A stretch of DNA of 64,000 bases from Nymphaea colorata. Lineage: Eukaryota > Streptophyta > Magnoliopsida > Nymphaeales > Nymphaeaceae. The notes below the pieces were generated by a model. The model saw nothing but the letters and a program-made list of their open reading frames with translations, was not told the DNA's origin and ran no database searches. Positions 23,419-33,682 of the stretch are shown here, one piece after another (position 1 is the stretch's first letter; every line of letters begins with the position of its first letter). The stretch lies in the NCBI RefSeq assembly GCF_008831285.2, contig NC_045144.1, forward strand, positions 9,554,341 through 9,618,340, given 5' to 3'. Position numbers and translations under genes: made by a program.

Positions 23419-23537
23419 GGGTGCGATCATACTAGCACTAACCCACCGGATCCCATCAGAACTTCGAAGTTGAGCGTGCATGGGCGAGAGTAGTACTAGG
23501 ATGGGTGACCTCCTGGGAAGTCCTCGTGTTGCATCCC
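23419..23537 (+). rRNA. 5S rRNA, copy 5 (diverged)
   Basis: 119 nt; changes include ATACTAGC, AACCCACC and A box AGTTGAGCGTGC. Confidence 0.93.
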
Positions 23538-23852
23538 CTTTTTGCCCCGCTCCGCTTTACCTTCCCGTCTTTTGCCCCCCTCCCGCGCACGAACCGCCGC
23601 GGCGTGCTCATCGCCCTCCTCTTCTCGGCCACCACGTGGGCCGCCCCCCCGCGACGGAGGAAGTCTAGGCGAGGGCCCGCGCAGCGCAGCATGCTCCCGT
23701 CGCCGACGCTTGACGGGGGGCAAATCGGTAATCAGAAGATAGTTTTCTTTTTTTCTTTTTCCGCCCTTCCTTTCGTATTCTTCCGCGGTGAGCGGTAGGG
23801 TGTTTCCACGGGCCGCGTTGCGCATAAATGAATTCTCTTCGCACCTCCTAGC

Positions 23853-23900
23853 GGGTGCGATCATTGGGTGACCTCCTGGGAAGTCCTCTTGTTGCGTCCC
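23853..23900 (+). pseudogene. 5S pseudogene, central 71 nt deleted
   Basis: GGGTGCGATCAT is joined to TGGGTGACCTCC. The left breakpoint is the same as in the gene-less units at 26785, 27531, 28290 and 28614. Confidence 0.92.
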
Positions 23901-24690
23901 CTTTTTGCCCCGCTCCGCTTTACCTTCCTGTCTTTTGCCCCCCTCCCACGCACGAACCGCCGCGGCGTGCTCATCGGGCTCCTCTTCTCGGCCACCACGT
24001 GGGCCACCCCCCACGACGGAGGAGGTCCAGGCGAGGGCCCGCGCAACACAGCATGCTCCCGTCGCCGACGCTCGACGGGGGGCAAATCGGTAATCAGAAG
24101 ATAGTTTTCTTTTTTCTTTTTTTCTTTTTTTCTTTTAGGTTGACACCTTTGGTAGTTTTCTTTTTCCATTTTTCTTGAATATAGTCATTTTTTGCATATT
24201 TCAGCTTGTTCTTATTTTTGCTTTTTTTAAGTTGGCGTTCACCTACAGGAAAGATACCACACCATTCTATAGGCTACTATGAGGTTCCATTGTTTTGATG
24301 GTCATGTAACTTTGTCATACACCATGTTACATCTATTGGGCTTTTTGCTATACCTTCATAACGAATTTTAGGTTGGCAATTCCTAAACCAATTGGTATAG
24401 AGAGCCATGTACAACACTCTTGAAAAGAAATTTTTAGAAGACACAAGTAGACAAATGCTCACAGATAACCTAATAGAAGACACAAACTAATGAAATGGCT
24501 ACACTTGCCCTAAGCTCACCTCTGAACACATGTCTTATCATTTCTTGCCTATTTTGCTTGGGTTAACTCAGTCTTTTATCATATGATCGGTTCTTAACAA
24601 CCACTTGTTTTATTAAAGGGACAAAGGCAGTGACATTTCCTAGACCTTGATTCCCTCTATCTCTTCAAAATTGTCTTTGCTTTTTCTAGT

Positions 24691-24809
24691 TGGTGCGATC
24701 ATACCAGCACTAACGCATCAGATCCTATCAGAACTCCAAATTTAAGCATGCTTGGGCGAGAGTAGTACTGGGATGGGTGACCTCATTAGAAGTCTTCGTG
24801 TTGCATCCC
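24691..24809 (+). rRNA. 5S rRNA, copy 7 (duplicate of copy 1)
   Basis: Carries the same private changes as the gene at 21516, plus CATCAGATCC and CATTAGAAG; placed there by the segmental duplication. Confidence 0.93.
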
Positions 24810-25126
24810 CTTTTTGCCCGGCTCCGCTTTCCCTTCCCTTCTTTTGCCCGTCTCTCGTGCATGAACCGCAGCAGCGTGCGCATCACGCTCCTCGGCTCGG
24901 CCACCACGTGGGCCACCACCCACGACAAAGGAAGTCTAGGCGAGGGCCCGCGCAGCGCAGCATGCTCTCGTCGCCCACGCTCGTTGGGGGCCAAATCGGT
25001 AATTAGAAGATAGTTTTTTTCCTTTTCACCTTCTTTTCATATTCTTCCATCGCGAGCAAGAGGTCCTTGTTGCGTGTTTCGACGGGCCGCTTTGCGCATA
25101 AGTGAATTGTCGTAGCATCTCCTAAC

Positions 25127-25245
25127 TGGTGCGATCATACCGGCATTAACGCACCGGATCTCGTGAGAACTTTGAAGTTAAGCATGCTTGGGCGAGAGTA
25201 GTACTAGGATGGATGACCTCTTGGGAAGTCCTCGTGTTCCATCCC
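25127..25245 (+). rRNA. 5S rRNA, copy 8 (duplicate of copy 2)
   Basis: Same variants as 21952, plus GGATGGATGACC in the C box. Confidence 0.93.
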
Positions 25246-25536
25246 TTTTTTCCTTGGCTCCGCTTTCCCTTCCCCTCTTTTGCCCCACGAACCGGCGCGG
25301 CGTCCTCATCACCCTCCCCGGCTCGACCACCACGTGGGCTAATCTGTGACGGAGGAGGTCCAGTTGAGGGCCCGCGCAGCGCAGCATGCTCTTGTTGCGA
25401 AAACTTGCCGGGGGTAAATCGGTAATCAGAAGATACTTTTGTTTTTCCCCTTCTTTTTGTATTCTTTCGCGGCGTGCGGGAGGTCCTTGTTACGTGTTTC
25501 GACGGGCCGCGTTGTGCATAAGTGAATTGTCTTCAA

Positions 25537-25552
25537 ACTAACGCACCGGATC
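25537..25552 (+). pseudogene. 16-nt 5S fragment (duplicate)
   Basis: Counterpart of 22364 in the second copy of the duplicated segment. Confidence 0.8.
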
Positions 25553-25744
25553 GGCTCTGATTTCCCTTCCCCTCTTTTGCCAACCTCCTGCGATTGCCGG
25601 GGGCAAATCGGTAATCAGAATATAGTTTTTTTTTTCTTTTTTTCAGCCATCTTTTCGTATTCTTCAACGGTGAGCGGGAGGGCCTTGCTGCGTGTTTCGA
25701 CGGGCCGCGTTACGCGTAACTGAATTGTCTTCGCACCTACTAGC

Positions 25745-25863
25745 GGGTGCGATCATACCTGCACTAATGCACTGGATCCCATCAGAACTTCGAAGTTAAG
25801 CGTGCTTGGGCGAGAGTAGTAGTGGGATGGGTGACCTCCTGGGAAGTCCTCGTGTTGCATCCC
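25745..25863 (+). rRNA. 5S rRNA, copy 9 (duplicate of copy 3)
   Basis: Shares ATACCTGCACTAATGCACTGG and TAGTAGTGGG with 22573 but keeps a normal C box. Confidence 0.93.
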
Positions 25864-26158
25864 ATTTTAGTCCAGCTCCGCTTTCCCTTCCCGTCTTTTG
25901 CCCCCCTCCCGCGCACGAACCGGCGCGGCGACCACGTGGGCCGCTGCCCGCGACAGAGGAGGTCCAGGCGAGGGCCCGCGCAGCGCAGCATGCTCCTATC
26001 GCCCACGCCCGACGGGGGACAAATAGGTAATCAGAAGATAGTTTTCTTTTTTCTTTTTTTCTTTTTCCCCCTTTCTTTTCGTATTCTTCCGCGGCGAGCG
26101 GGAGGGTGTTTCCACGGGCCGCGTTGCGCATAAGTGAATTGTCCTCGCACCTCCTAGC

Positions 26159-26277
26159 GGGTCCGATCAAACCAGCACAAACGCACCGAATCCGATGAGA
26201 ACTTCGAAGTTAAGCGTGCTTGGGCGAGAGTAGTACGGTGATGGGTGACCTCCTGGGAAGTCCTCGTGTTGCATCCC
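26159..26277 (+). rRNA. 5S rRNA, copy 10 (diverged)
   Basis: 119 nt with many changes (GGTCCGATCAAACC, CGAATCCGATGAG, GTACGGTGATGGG). Confidence 0.92.
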
Positions 26278-26458
26278 CTTTTTGCCCGGCTCCGCTTTCC
26301 CTTCCCGTCTTTTGCCCACCTCCCGCGCACGAACCAACGCGGCATGCAAATCGCGCTCCTCGGCTCGGCCACCACGTGGGCCGCCCCCCGCGACGGAGGA
26401 GGTCTAGGCGAGGGCCCGAGCAGCGCAGCATGCTCCCGGCGCCCACGCTCGATGGGGG

Positions 26459-26465
26459 GCATCCC
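26459..26465 (+). pseudogene. 5S remnant: last 7 nt fused to an upstream spacer
   Basis: The spacer block ending GGGGGGC runs straight into GCATCCCCTTTTTGCC. The gene body, promoter and T tract were lost; the junction shares GC. Confidence 0.75.
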
Positions 26466-26784
26466 CTTTTTGCCCGGCACCGCTTTCCCTTTCCGTCTTT
26501 TGTCGGCCTCCTGCGCACGAACAGCCGCGGCGTGCTCATCGCGCTCCTTTGGTCGGCCACCACGTGGGCCGCCCCCCGCGACGGAGGAGGTCCAGGCGAG
26601 GGCCCGCGCAACGCAGCATGCTCCCGTCGCCCACGCTCGACGGGGGGCAAATCGGTAATCAGCAGATAGTTTTTTTTTTTTTTTTTTTTCCACCGCTTCT
26701 TTTCGTATTCTTCCGCGGCGATTGGGAGGGTGTGTTTCGACGGGGCGCGTTGCGCATAAGTGAATTGTCTTCGCACCTCCTAGC

Positions 26785-26796
26785 GGGTGCGATCAT
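26785..26796 (+). pseudogene. Gene-less 5S unit, first 12 nt only
   Basis: Promoter and GGGTGCGATCAT are intact, then TGCCCGGCACC of the post-gene spacer; about 107 nt of the gene plus the terminator T run removed. Confidence 0.9.
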
Positions 26797-27095
26797 TGCC
26801 CGGCACCGCTTTCCCTTTCCGTCTTTTGCCGGCCTCCCACGCACGAACCGCCGCGGGGTGCTCATCGCGCTCCTTTGCTGGGCCGCCCCCCGCGACGGAG
26901 GAGGTCCAGGCGAGGGCCCGCGCAACGAAGCATGCTCCCGTCGCCCACGCTCGACGGGGGGCAAATCGGTAATCAGCAGATAGTTTTTTTTATTTTTTTT
27001 TCCACCGCTTCTTTTCGTATTCTTCCGCGGCGGGTGGGATGTGTGTTTCGACGGGCCGCGTTGCGCATAAGTGAATTGTCTTCGCACCTCCTAGC

Positions 27096-27214
27096 GGGTG
27101 CGATCATACCAGCACTAACGCACCGGATCTCATCAGAACTCCGAAGTTAAGCGTGCTTGGGCGAGAGTAGTACTGGGATGGGTGACCTCCTGGGAAGTCC
27201 TCGTGTTGCATCCC
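27096..27214 (+). rRNA. 5S rRNA, copy 11
   Basis: Matches the core consensus except GGATCTCATC; control region intact. Confidence 0.96.
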
Positions 27215-27530
27215 CTTTTTGCCCGGCACCGCTTTCCCTTTCCGTCTTTTGCCGGCCTCCCGCGCACGAACCGCCGCGGCGTGCTCATCGCGCTCCTTTG
27301 CTCGGCCACCACGTGGGCCGCCCCCCGCGACGGAGGAGGTCCGGGCGAGGGCCCGCGCAACGCAGCATGCTCCCGTCGCCCACGCTCGACGGGGGGCAAA
27401 TCGGTAATCAGCAGATAGTTTTTTTATTCTTTTTTCCACCGCTTCTTTTCGTATTCTTCTGCGGCGAGTGGGAGGGTGTGTTTCGACGGGCCGCGTTGCG
27501 CATAAGTGAATTGTCTTCGCACCTCCTAGC

Positions 27531-27542
27531 GGGTGCGATCAT
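27531..27542 (+). pseudogene. Gene-less 5S unit
   Basis: Same deletion junction as 26785; lies between the full genes at 27096 and 27854. Confidence 0.9.
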
Positions 27543-27853
27543 TGCCCGGCACCGCTTTCCCTTTCCGTCTTTTGCCGGCTTCCCGCGCACGAACCGCCGC
27601 GGCGTGCTCATCGCGCTCCTTTGCTCGGCCACCACGTGGGCCGCCCCCCGCGACGGAGGAGGTCCAGGCGAGGGCCCGCGCAACGCAGCATGCTCCCGTC
27701 GCCCACGCTCGACGGGGGCAAATCGGTAATCAGAAGATAGTTTTTTTTATTTTTTTTTCCACCGCTTCTTTTCGTATTCTTCCGTGGCGAGTGGGACGGT
27801 GTGTTTCGACGGGCCGCGTTGCGCATAAGTGAATTGTCTTCGCACCTCCTAGC

Positions 27854-27972
27854 AGGTGCGATCATACCAGCACTAACGCACCGGATCCCATCAGAACTCC
27901 GAAGTTAAGCGTGCTTGGGCGAGAGTAGTACTGGGATGGGTGACCTCTTGGGAAGTCCTCGTGTTGCATCCC
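27854..27972 (+). rRNA. 5S rRNA, copy 12
   Basis: Core-like; first base A (AGGTGCG) and CTCTTGGG near the 3' end. Confidence 0.96.
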
Positions 27973-28289
27973 CTTTTTGCCCGGCACCGCTTTCCCTTTC
28001 CGTCTTTTGCCGGCCTCCCGCGCACGAACCGCCGCGGTGTGCTCATCGCGCTCCTTTGCTCGGCCACCACGTGGGCCACCCCCCGCAACGGAGGAGGTCC
28101 AGGCGAGGGCCCGCGCAACGCAGCATGCTCCCGTCGCCCACGCTCGACGGGGGGCAAATCGGTAATCAGCAGATAGTTTTTTTTATTTTTTTTTCCACCG
28201 CTTCTTTTCGTATTCTTCCGCGGCGAGTGGGAGGGTGTGTTTCGACGGGCCGCGTTGCGCATAAGTGAATTGTCTTCGCACCTCCTAGC

Positions 28290-28301
28290 GGGTGCGATCA
28301 T
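28290..28301 (+). pseudogene. Gene-less 5S unit
   Basis: Same junction; followed 324 bp later by another gene-less unit, so two gene-less spacers stand in tandem. Confidence 0.9.
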
Positions 28302-28613
28302 TGCCCGGCACCGCTTTCCCTTTCCGTCTTTTGCCGGCCTCCCGCGCACGAACCGCCGTGGCGTGCTCATCGCGCTCCTTTGCTCGGCCACCACGTGGGC
28401 CGCCCCCCGCGACGGAGGAGGTCCAGGCGAGGGCCCGCGCAATGCAGCATGCTCCCGTCGCCCACGCTCGACGGGGGGCAAATCGGTAATCAGCAGATAG
28501 TTTTTTTTATTTTTTTTTCCACCGCTTCTTTTCGTATTCTTCCACGGGGAGTGGGAGGGTGTGTTTCGACGGGCCGCGTTGCGCATAAGTGAATTGTCTT
28601 CGCACCTCCTAGC

Positions 28614-28625
28614 GGGTGCGATCAT
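28614..28625 (+). pseudogene. Gene-less 5S unit
   Basis: Fourth copy of this junction, with TTGCCTGGCATCG in the following spacer; the last one before the homogeneous core. Confidence 0.9.
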
Positions 28626-28937
28626 TGCCTGGCATCGCTTTCCCTTTCCGTCTTTTGCCGGCCACCCGCGCACGAACCGCCGCGGCGTGCTCATCGCGCT
28701 CCTTTGCTCGGCCACCACGTGGGCCGCCCCCCGCGACGGAGGAGGTCCAGGCGAGGGCCCGCGCAACGCAGCATGCTCCCGTCGCCCACGCTCGACGGGG
28801 GGCAAATCGGTAATCAGCAGATAGTTTTTTTTATTTTTTTTTCCACCGCTTCTTTTCGTATTCTTCCGCGGCGAGTGGGAGGGTGTGTTTCGACGGGCCG
28901 CGTTGCGCATAAGTGGATTGTCTTCGCACCTCCTAGC

Positions 28938-29056
28938 GGGTGCGATCATACCAGCACTAACGCACCGGATCCCATCAGAACTCCGAAGTTAAGCGTGCTT
29001 GGGCGAGAGTAGTACTGGGATGGGTGACCTCCTGGGAAGTCCTCGTGTTGCATCCC
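28938..29056 (+). rRNA. 5S rRNA, copy 13 (core L, consensus)
   Basis: 119 nt, first gene of the uniform block. Runs from GGGTGCGATCATACCAGC to GTCCTCGTGTTGCATCCC and is used here as the reference sequence. Confidence 0.98.
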
Positions 29057-29337
29057 CTTTTTGCCCGGCACCGCTTTCCCTTTCCGTCTTTTGCCGGCCT
29101 CCCGCGCACGAACCGCCGCGGTGTGCTCATCGCGCTCCTTTGCTCGGCCACCACGTGGGCCGCCCCTCGCGACGGAGGAGGTACAGGCGAGGGCCCGCGC
29201 AACGCAGCATCGCCCACGCTCGACGGGGGGCAAATCGGTAATCAGAAGATAGTTTTTTTTATTTTTTTTTTCCACCGCTTCTTTTCGTATTCTTCCGCGG
29301 CGAGTGGGAGGGTGTGTTTCGACGGGCCGCGTTGCGC

Positions 29338-29366
29338 ATAAGTGGATTGTCTTCGCACCTCCTAGC
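29338..29366 (+). promoter_or_regulatory. Upstream 5S promoter elements (example unit)
   Basis: Relative to the gene start at 29367: TATA-like ATAAGT at -29 to -24, GC at -12/-11 and C at -1. This is the spacing known for plant 5S genes. The same layout precedes nearly every copy; core units read AAGTGGATTG and outer units AAGTGAATTG. Confidence 0.75.
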
Positions 29367-29485
29367 GGGTGCGATCATACCAGCACTAACGCACCGGATC
29401 CCATCAGAACTCCGAAGTTAAGCGTGCTTGGGCGAGAGTAGTACTGGGATGGGTGACCTCCTGGGAAGTCCTCGTGTTGCATCCC
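29367..29485 (+). rRNA. 5S rRNA, copy 14 (core L)
   Basis: Consensus gene; 429 bp after the previous start. Confidence 0.98.
29416..29464 (+). promoter_or_regulatory. Internal control region of 5S gene (A box, IE, C box; example unit)
   Basis: Gene positions about 50-98: AGTTAAGCGTGC (A box) through GGATGGGTGACC (C box), the TFIIIA-binding part of 5S genes used by RNA polymerase III. Intact in core copies and altered in several edge copies. Confidence 0.8.
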
Positions 29486-29486
29486 C

Positions 29487-29491
29487 TTTTT
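29487..29491 (+). terminator. RNA polymerase III terminator (example unit)
   Basis: TTTTT directly after the gene's CATCCCC end; present after almost all full-length copies. Confidence 0.85.
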
Positions 29492-29574
29492 GCCCGGCAC
29501 CGCTTTCCCTTTCCGTCTTTTGCCGGCCTCCCGCGCACGAACCGCCGCGGTGTGCTCATCGCGCTCCTTTGCTC

Positions 29575-29590
29575 GGCCACCACGTGGGCC
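29575..29590. promoter_or_regulatory. CACGTG near-palindrome in the 5S spacer (example unit)
   Basis: GGCCACCACGTGGGCC lies about 90 bases after each gene end and is kept in diverged edge units too. It contains a G-box/E-box core. A regulatory role is inference only. Confidence 0.4.
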
Positions 29591-29794
29591 GCCCCTCGCG
29601 ACGGAGGAGGTACAGGCGAGGGCCCGCGCAACGCAGCATCGCCCACGCTCGACGGGGGGCAAATCGGTAATCAGAAGATAGTTTTTTTTATTTTTTTTTC
29701 CACCGCTTCTTTTCGTATTCTTCCGCGGCGAGTGGGAGGGTGTGTTTCGACGGGCCGCGTTGCGCATAAGTGGATTGTCTTCGCACCTCCTAGC

Positions 29795-29913
29795 GGGTGC
29801 GATCATACCAGCACTAACGCACCGGATCCCATCAGAACTCCGAAGTTAAGCGTGCTTGGGCGAGAGTAGTACTGGGATGGGTGACCTCCTGGGAAGTCCT
29901 CGTGTTGCATCCC
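29795..29913 (+). rRNA. 5S rRNA, copy 15 (core L)
   Basis: Consensus gene; 428 bp after the previous start (one T fewer in the spacer tract). Confidence 0.98.
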
Positions 29914-30223
29914 CTTTTTGCCCGGCACCGCTTTCCCTTTCCGTCTTTTGCCGGCCTCCCGCGCACGAACCGCCGCGGTGTGCTCATCGCGCTCCTTTGC
30001 TCGGCCACCACGTGGGCCGCCCCTCGCGACGGAGGAGGTACAGGCGAGGGCCCGCGCAACGCAGCATCGCCCACGCTCGACGGGGGGCAAATCGGTAATC
30101 AGAAGATAGTTTTTTTTATTTTTTTTTTCCACCGCTTCTTTTCGTATTCTTCCGCGGCGAGTGGGAGGGTGTGTTTCGACGGGCCGCGTTGCGCATAAGT
30201 GGATTGTCTTCGCACCTCCTAGC

Positions 30224-30342
30224 GGGTGCGATCATACCAGCACTAACGCACCGGATCCCATCAGAACTCCGAAGTTAAGCGTGCTTGGGCGAGAGTAGTA
30301 CTGGGATGGGTGACCTCCTGGGAAGTCCTCGTGTTGCATCCC
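30224..30342 (+). rRNA. 5S rRNA, copy 16 (core L)
   Basis: Consensus gene; 429-bp step. Confidence 0.98.
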
Positions 30343-30652
30343 CTTTTTGCCCGGCACCGCTTTCCCTTTCCGTCTTTTGCCGGCCTCCCGCGCACGAACC
30401 GCCGCGGTGTGCTCATCGCGCTCCTTTGCTCGGCCACCACGTGGGCCGCCCCTCGCGACGGAGGAGGTACAGGCGAGGGCCCGCGCAACGCAGCATCGCC
30501 CACGCTCGACGGGGGGCAAATCGGTAATCAGAAGATAGTTTTTTTTATTTTTTTTTTCCACCGCTTCTTTTCGTATTCTTCCGCGGCGAGTGGGAGGGTG
30601 TGTTTCGACGGGCCGCGTTGCGCATAAGTGGATTGTCTTCGCACCTCCTAGC

Positions 30653-30771
30653 GGGTGCGATCATACCAGCACTAACGCACCGGATCCCATCAGAACTCCG
30701 AAGTTAAGCGTGCTTGGGCGAGAGTAGTACTGGGATGGGTGACCTCCTGGGAAGTCCTCGTGTTGCATCCC
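30653..30771 (+). rRNA. 5S rRNA, copy 17 (core L)
   Basis: Consensus gene; 429-bp step. Confidence 0.98.
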
Positions 30772-31081
30772 CTTTTTGCCCGGCACCGCTTTCCCTTTCC
30801 GTCTTTTGCCGGCCTCCCGCGCACGAACCGCCGCGGTGTGCTCATCGCGCTCCTTTGCTCGGCCACCACGTGGGCCGCCCCTCGCGACGGAGGAGGTACA
30901 GGCGAGGGCCCGCGCAACGCAGCATCGCCCACGCTCGACGGGGGGCAAATCGGTAATCAGAAGATAGTTTTTTTTATTTTTTTTTTCCACCGCTTCTTTT
31001 CGTATTCTTCCGCGGCGAGTGGGAGGGTGTGTTTCGACGGGCCGCGTTGCGCATAAGTGGATTGTCTTCGCACCTCCTAGC

Positions 31082-31200
31082 GGGTGCGATCATACCAGCA
31101 CTAACGCACCGGATCCCATCAGAACTCCGAAGTTAAGCGTGCTTGGGCGAGAGTAGTACTGGGATGGGTGACCTCCTGGGAAGTCCTCGTGTTGCATCCC
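31082..31200 (+). rRNA. 5S rRNA, copy 18 (core L)
   Basis: Consensus gene; 429-bp step. Confidence 0.98.
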
Positions 31201-31509
31201 CTTTTTGCCCGGCACCGCTTTCCCTTTCCGTCTTTTGCCGGCCTCCCGCGCACGAACCGCCGCGGTGTGCTCATCGCGCTCCTTTGCTCGGCCACCACGT
31301 GGGCCGCCCCTCGCGACGGAGGAGGTACAGGCGAGGGCCCGCGCAACGCAGCATCGCCCACGCTCGACGGGGGGCAAATCGGTAATCAGAAGATAGTTTT
31401 TTTTATTTTTTTTTCCACCGCTTCTTTTCGTATTCTTCCGCGGCGAGTGGGAGGGTGTGTTTCGACGGGCCGCGTTGCGCATAAGTGGATTGTCTTCGCA
31501 CCTCCTAGC

Positions 31510-31628
31510 GGGTGCGATCATACCAGCACTAACGCACCGGATCCCATCAGAACTCCGAAGTTAAGCGTGCTTGGGCGAGAGTAGTACTGGGATGGGTGAC
31601 CTCCTGGGAAGTCCTCGTGTTGCATCCC
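31510..31628 (+). rRNA. 5S rRNA, copy 19 (core L)
   Basis: Consensus gene; 428-bp step. Confidence 0.98.
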
Positions 31629-31938
31629 CTTTTTGCCCGGCACCGCTTTCCCTTTCCGTCTTTTGCCGGCCTCCCGCGCACGAACCGCCGCGGTGTGCTC
31701 ATCGCGCTCCTTTGCTCGGCCACCACGTGGGCCGCCCCTCGCGACGGAGGAGGTACAGGCGAGGGCCCGCGCAACGCAGCATCGCCCACGCTCGACGGGG
31801 GGCAAATCGGTAATCAGAAGATAGTTTTTTTTATTTTTTTTTTCCACCGCTTCTTTTCGTATTCTTCCGCGGCGAGTGGGAGGGTGTGTTTCGACGGGCC
31901 GCGTTGCGCATAAGTGGATTGTCTTCGCACCTCCTAGC

Positions 31939-32057
31939 GGGTGCGATCATACCAGCACTAACGCACCGGATCCCATCAGAACTCCGAAGTTAAGCGTGCT
32001 TGGGCGAGAGTAGTACTGGGATGGGTGACCTCCTGGGAAGTCCTCGTGTTGCATCCC
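31939..32057 (+). rRNA. 5S rRNA, copy 20 (core L)
   Basis: Consensus gene; its spacer has one G fewer in the GACGGGGGGC block. Confidence 0.98.
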
Positions 32058-32366
32058 CTTTTTGCCCGGCACCGCTTTCCCTTTCCGTCTTTTGCCGGCC
32101 TCCCGCGCACGAACCGCCGCGGTGTGCTCATCGCGCTCCTTTGCTCGGCCACCACGTGGGCCGCCCCTCGCGACGGAGGAGGTACAGGCGAGGGCCCGCG
32201 CAACGCAGCATCGCCCACGCTCGACGGGGGCAAATCGGTAATCAGAAGATAGTTTTTTTTATTTTTTTTTTCCACCGCTTCTTTTCGTATTCTTCCGCGG
32301 CGAGTGGGAGGGTGTGTTTCGACGGGCCGCGTTGCGCATAAGTGGATTGTCTTCGCACCTCCTAGC

Positions 32367-32485
32367 GGGTGCGATCATACCAGCACTAACGCACCGGATC
32401 CCATCAGAACTCCGAAGTTAAGCGTGCTTGGGCGAGAGTAGTACTGGGATGGGTGACCTCCTGGGAAGTCCTCGTGTTGCATCCC
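32367..32485 (+). rRNA. 5S rRNA, copy 21 (core L)
   Basis: Last clean gene before sequence quality drops; its own spacer already lacks a few bases near 32.69-32.76 kb. Confidence 0.97.
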
Positions 32486-32789
32486 CTTTTTGCCCGGCAC
32501 CGCTTTCCCTTTCCGTCTTTTGCCGGCCTCCCGCGCACGAACCGCCGCGGTGTGCTCATCGCGCTCCTTTGCTCGGCCACCACGTGGGCCGCCCCTCGCG
32601 ACGGAGGAGGTACAGGCGAGGGCCCGCGCAACGCAGCATCGCCCACGCTCGACGGGGGGCAAATCGGTAATCAGAAGATAGTTTTTTTATTTTTTTTTCC
32701 ACCGCTTCTTTCGTATTCTTCCGCGGCGAGTGGGAGGGTGTTTCGACGGGCCGCGTGCGCATAAGTGGATTGTCTTCGCACCTCCTAGC

Positions 32790-32904
32790 GGGTGCGATCA
32801 TACCAGCACTAACGCACCGGATCCCATCAGAACTCCGAAGTTAAGCGTGCTTGGCGAGAGTAGTACTGGATGGTGACCTCCTGGGAAGTCCTCGGTTGCA
32901 TCCC
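32790..32904 (+). rRNA. 5S rRNA, copy 22 (low-quality consensus)
   Basis: 115 nt; missing single bases mainly in G and T runs (CTTGGCGAG, ACTGGATGG). Most likely an assembly fault in a normal gene rather than a pseudogene. Confidence 0.85.
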
Positions 32905-33190
32905 CTTTTGCCCGGCACCGCTTCCCTTTCCGTCTTTTGCCGCCTCCCGCGCACGAACCGCCGCGTGTGCTCATCGCGCTCCTTGCTCGGCCACCACGTG
33001 GGCCGCCCCTCGCGACGGAGGAGTACAGCGAGGCCCGCGCAACGCAGCATCGCCCACGCTCGACGGGGCAAATCGTAATCAGAAGATAGTTTTTTTATTT
33101 TTTTTCCACCGCTTCTTTTCGTATCTTCCGCGCGAGTGGAGGGTGTTCGACGGGCCGCGTGCGCATAATGGATGTCTCGCACCTCCTAGC

Positions 33191-33300
33191 GGTCGATCAT
33201 ACCAGCACTAACGCACCGGATCCCATCAGAACTCCGAAGTTAAGCGGCTTGGGCGAGAGTAGTACTGGAGGTGACCTCCTGGAAGTCCTCGGTGCATCCC
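33191..33300 (+). rRNA. 5S rRNA, copy 23 (low-quality consensus)
   Basis: 110 nt with scattered small losses (GGTCGATC, AAGCGGCTTGG, CCTCGGTGC). Confidence 0.8.
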
Positions 33301-33577
33301 CTTTTGCCCGCACCGCTTTCCCTTCCGTCTTTGCCGCCTCCCGCGCACAACCGCCGCGGTGTCATCGCGCTCCTTGCTCGGCCACCACGTGGCCGCCCCT
33401 CGCGACGGAGAGGTACAGCAGGCCCGCGCAACGCAGCATCGCCCACGCTCGACGGGGGCAAATCGGTAATCAGAAGATAGTTTTTTTATTTTTTTTTCCA
33501 CCGCTCTTTCGATCTCCGCCGAGTGGAGGGTGTTCGACGGCCGCGTGCGCATAAGTGGATGTCTTCGCACCTCCTAC

Positions 33578-33682
33578 GGTGCGATCATACCAGCACAACG
33601 CACCGATCCCATCAAACTCCGAATTAAGCGCTGGCGAGAGTAGTACTGGATGGGTGACCTCCTGGAAGTCCCGTTGCATCCC
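33578..33682 (+). rRNA. 5S rRNA, copy 24 (low-quality consensus)
   Basis: 105 nt; losses throughout, more than in the preceding copy. Confidence 0.78.

Larger units (their letters stand above)
20939..24132 (+). repeat. First copy of a ~3.2-kb segmental tandem duplication at the array edge
   Basis: Non-rDNA flank (20939-21515) plus the first seven 5S-related units. The flank reappears from 24133 directly after the T-rich spacer of the unit at 23853, and the 5S genes at 21516, 21952 and 22573 match 24691, 25127 and 25745 at nearly constant offset (3172-3175). Confidence 0.9.
24133..26150 (+). repeat. Second copy of the segmental duplication
   Basis: Starts TTTTAGGTTGACACC as at 20939. It carries the flank (24133-24690, about 19 bp shorter) and then 5S units in the same order, including the same tiny gene fragment (25537). 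Clear correspondence fades near 26.15 kb, where the units differ. Confidence 0.88.
28938..32789 (+). repeat. Homogeneous core subarray, subfamily L (428-429 bp units)
   Basis: Nine consecutive units with almost identical sequence. Diagnostic marks are GGAGGTACAGGCG in the spacer and a short form CAGCATCGCCC lacking the TGCTCCCG found elsewhere. The promoter region reads AAGTGGATTG. Confidence 0.95.
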
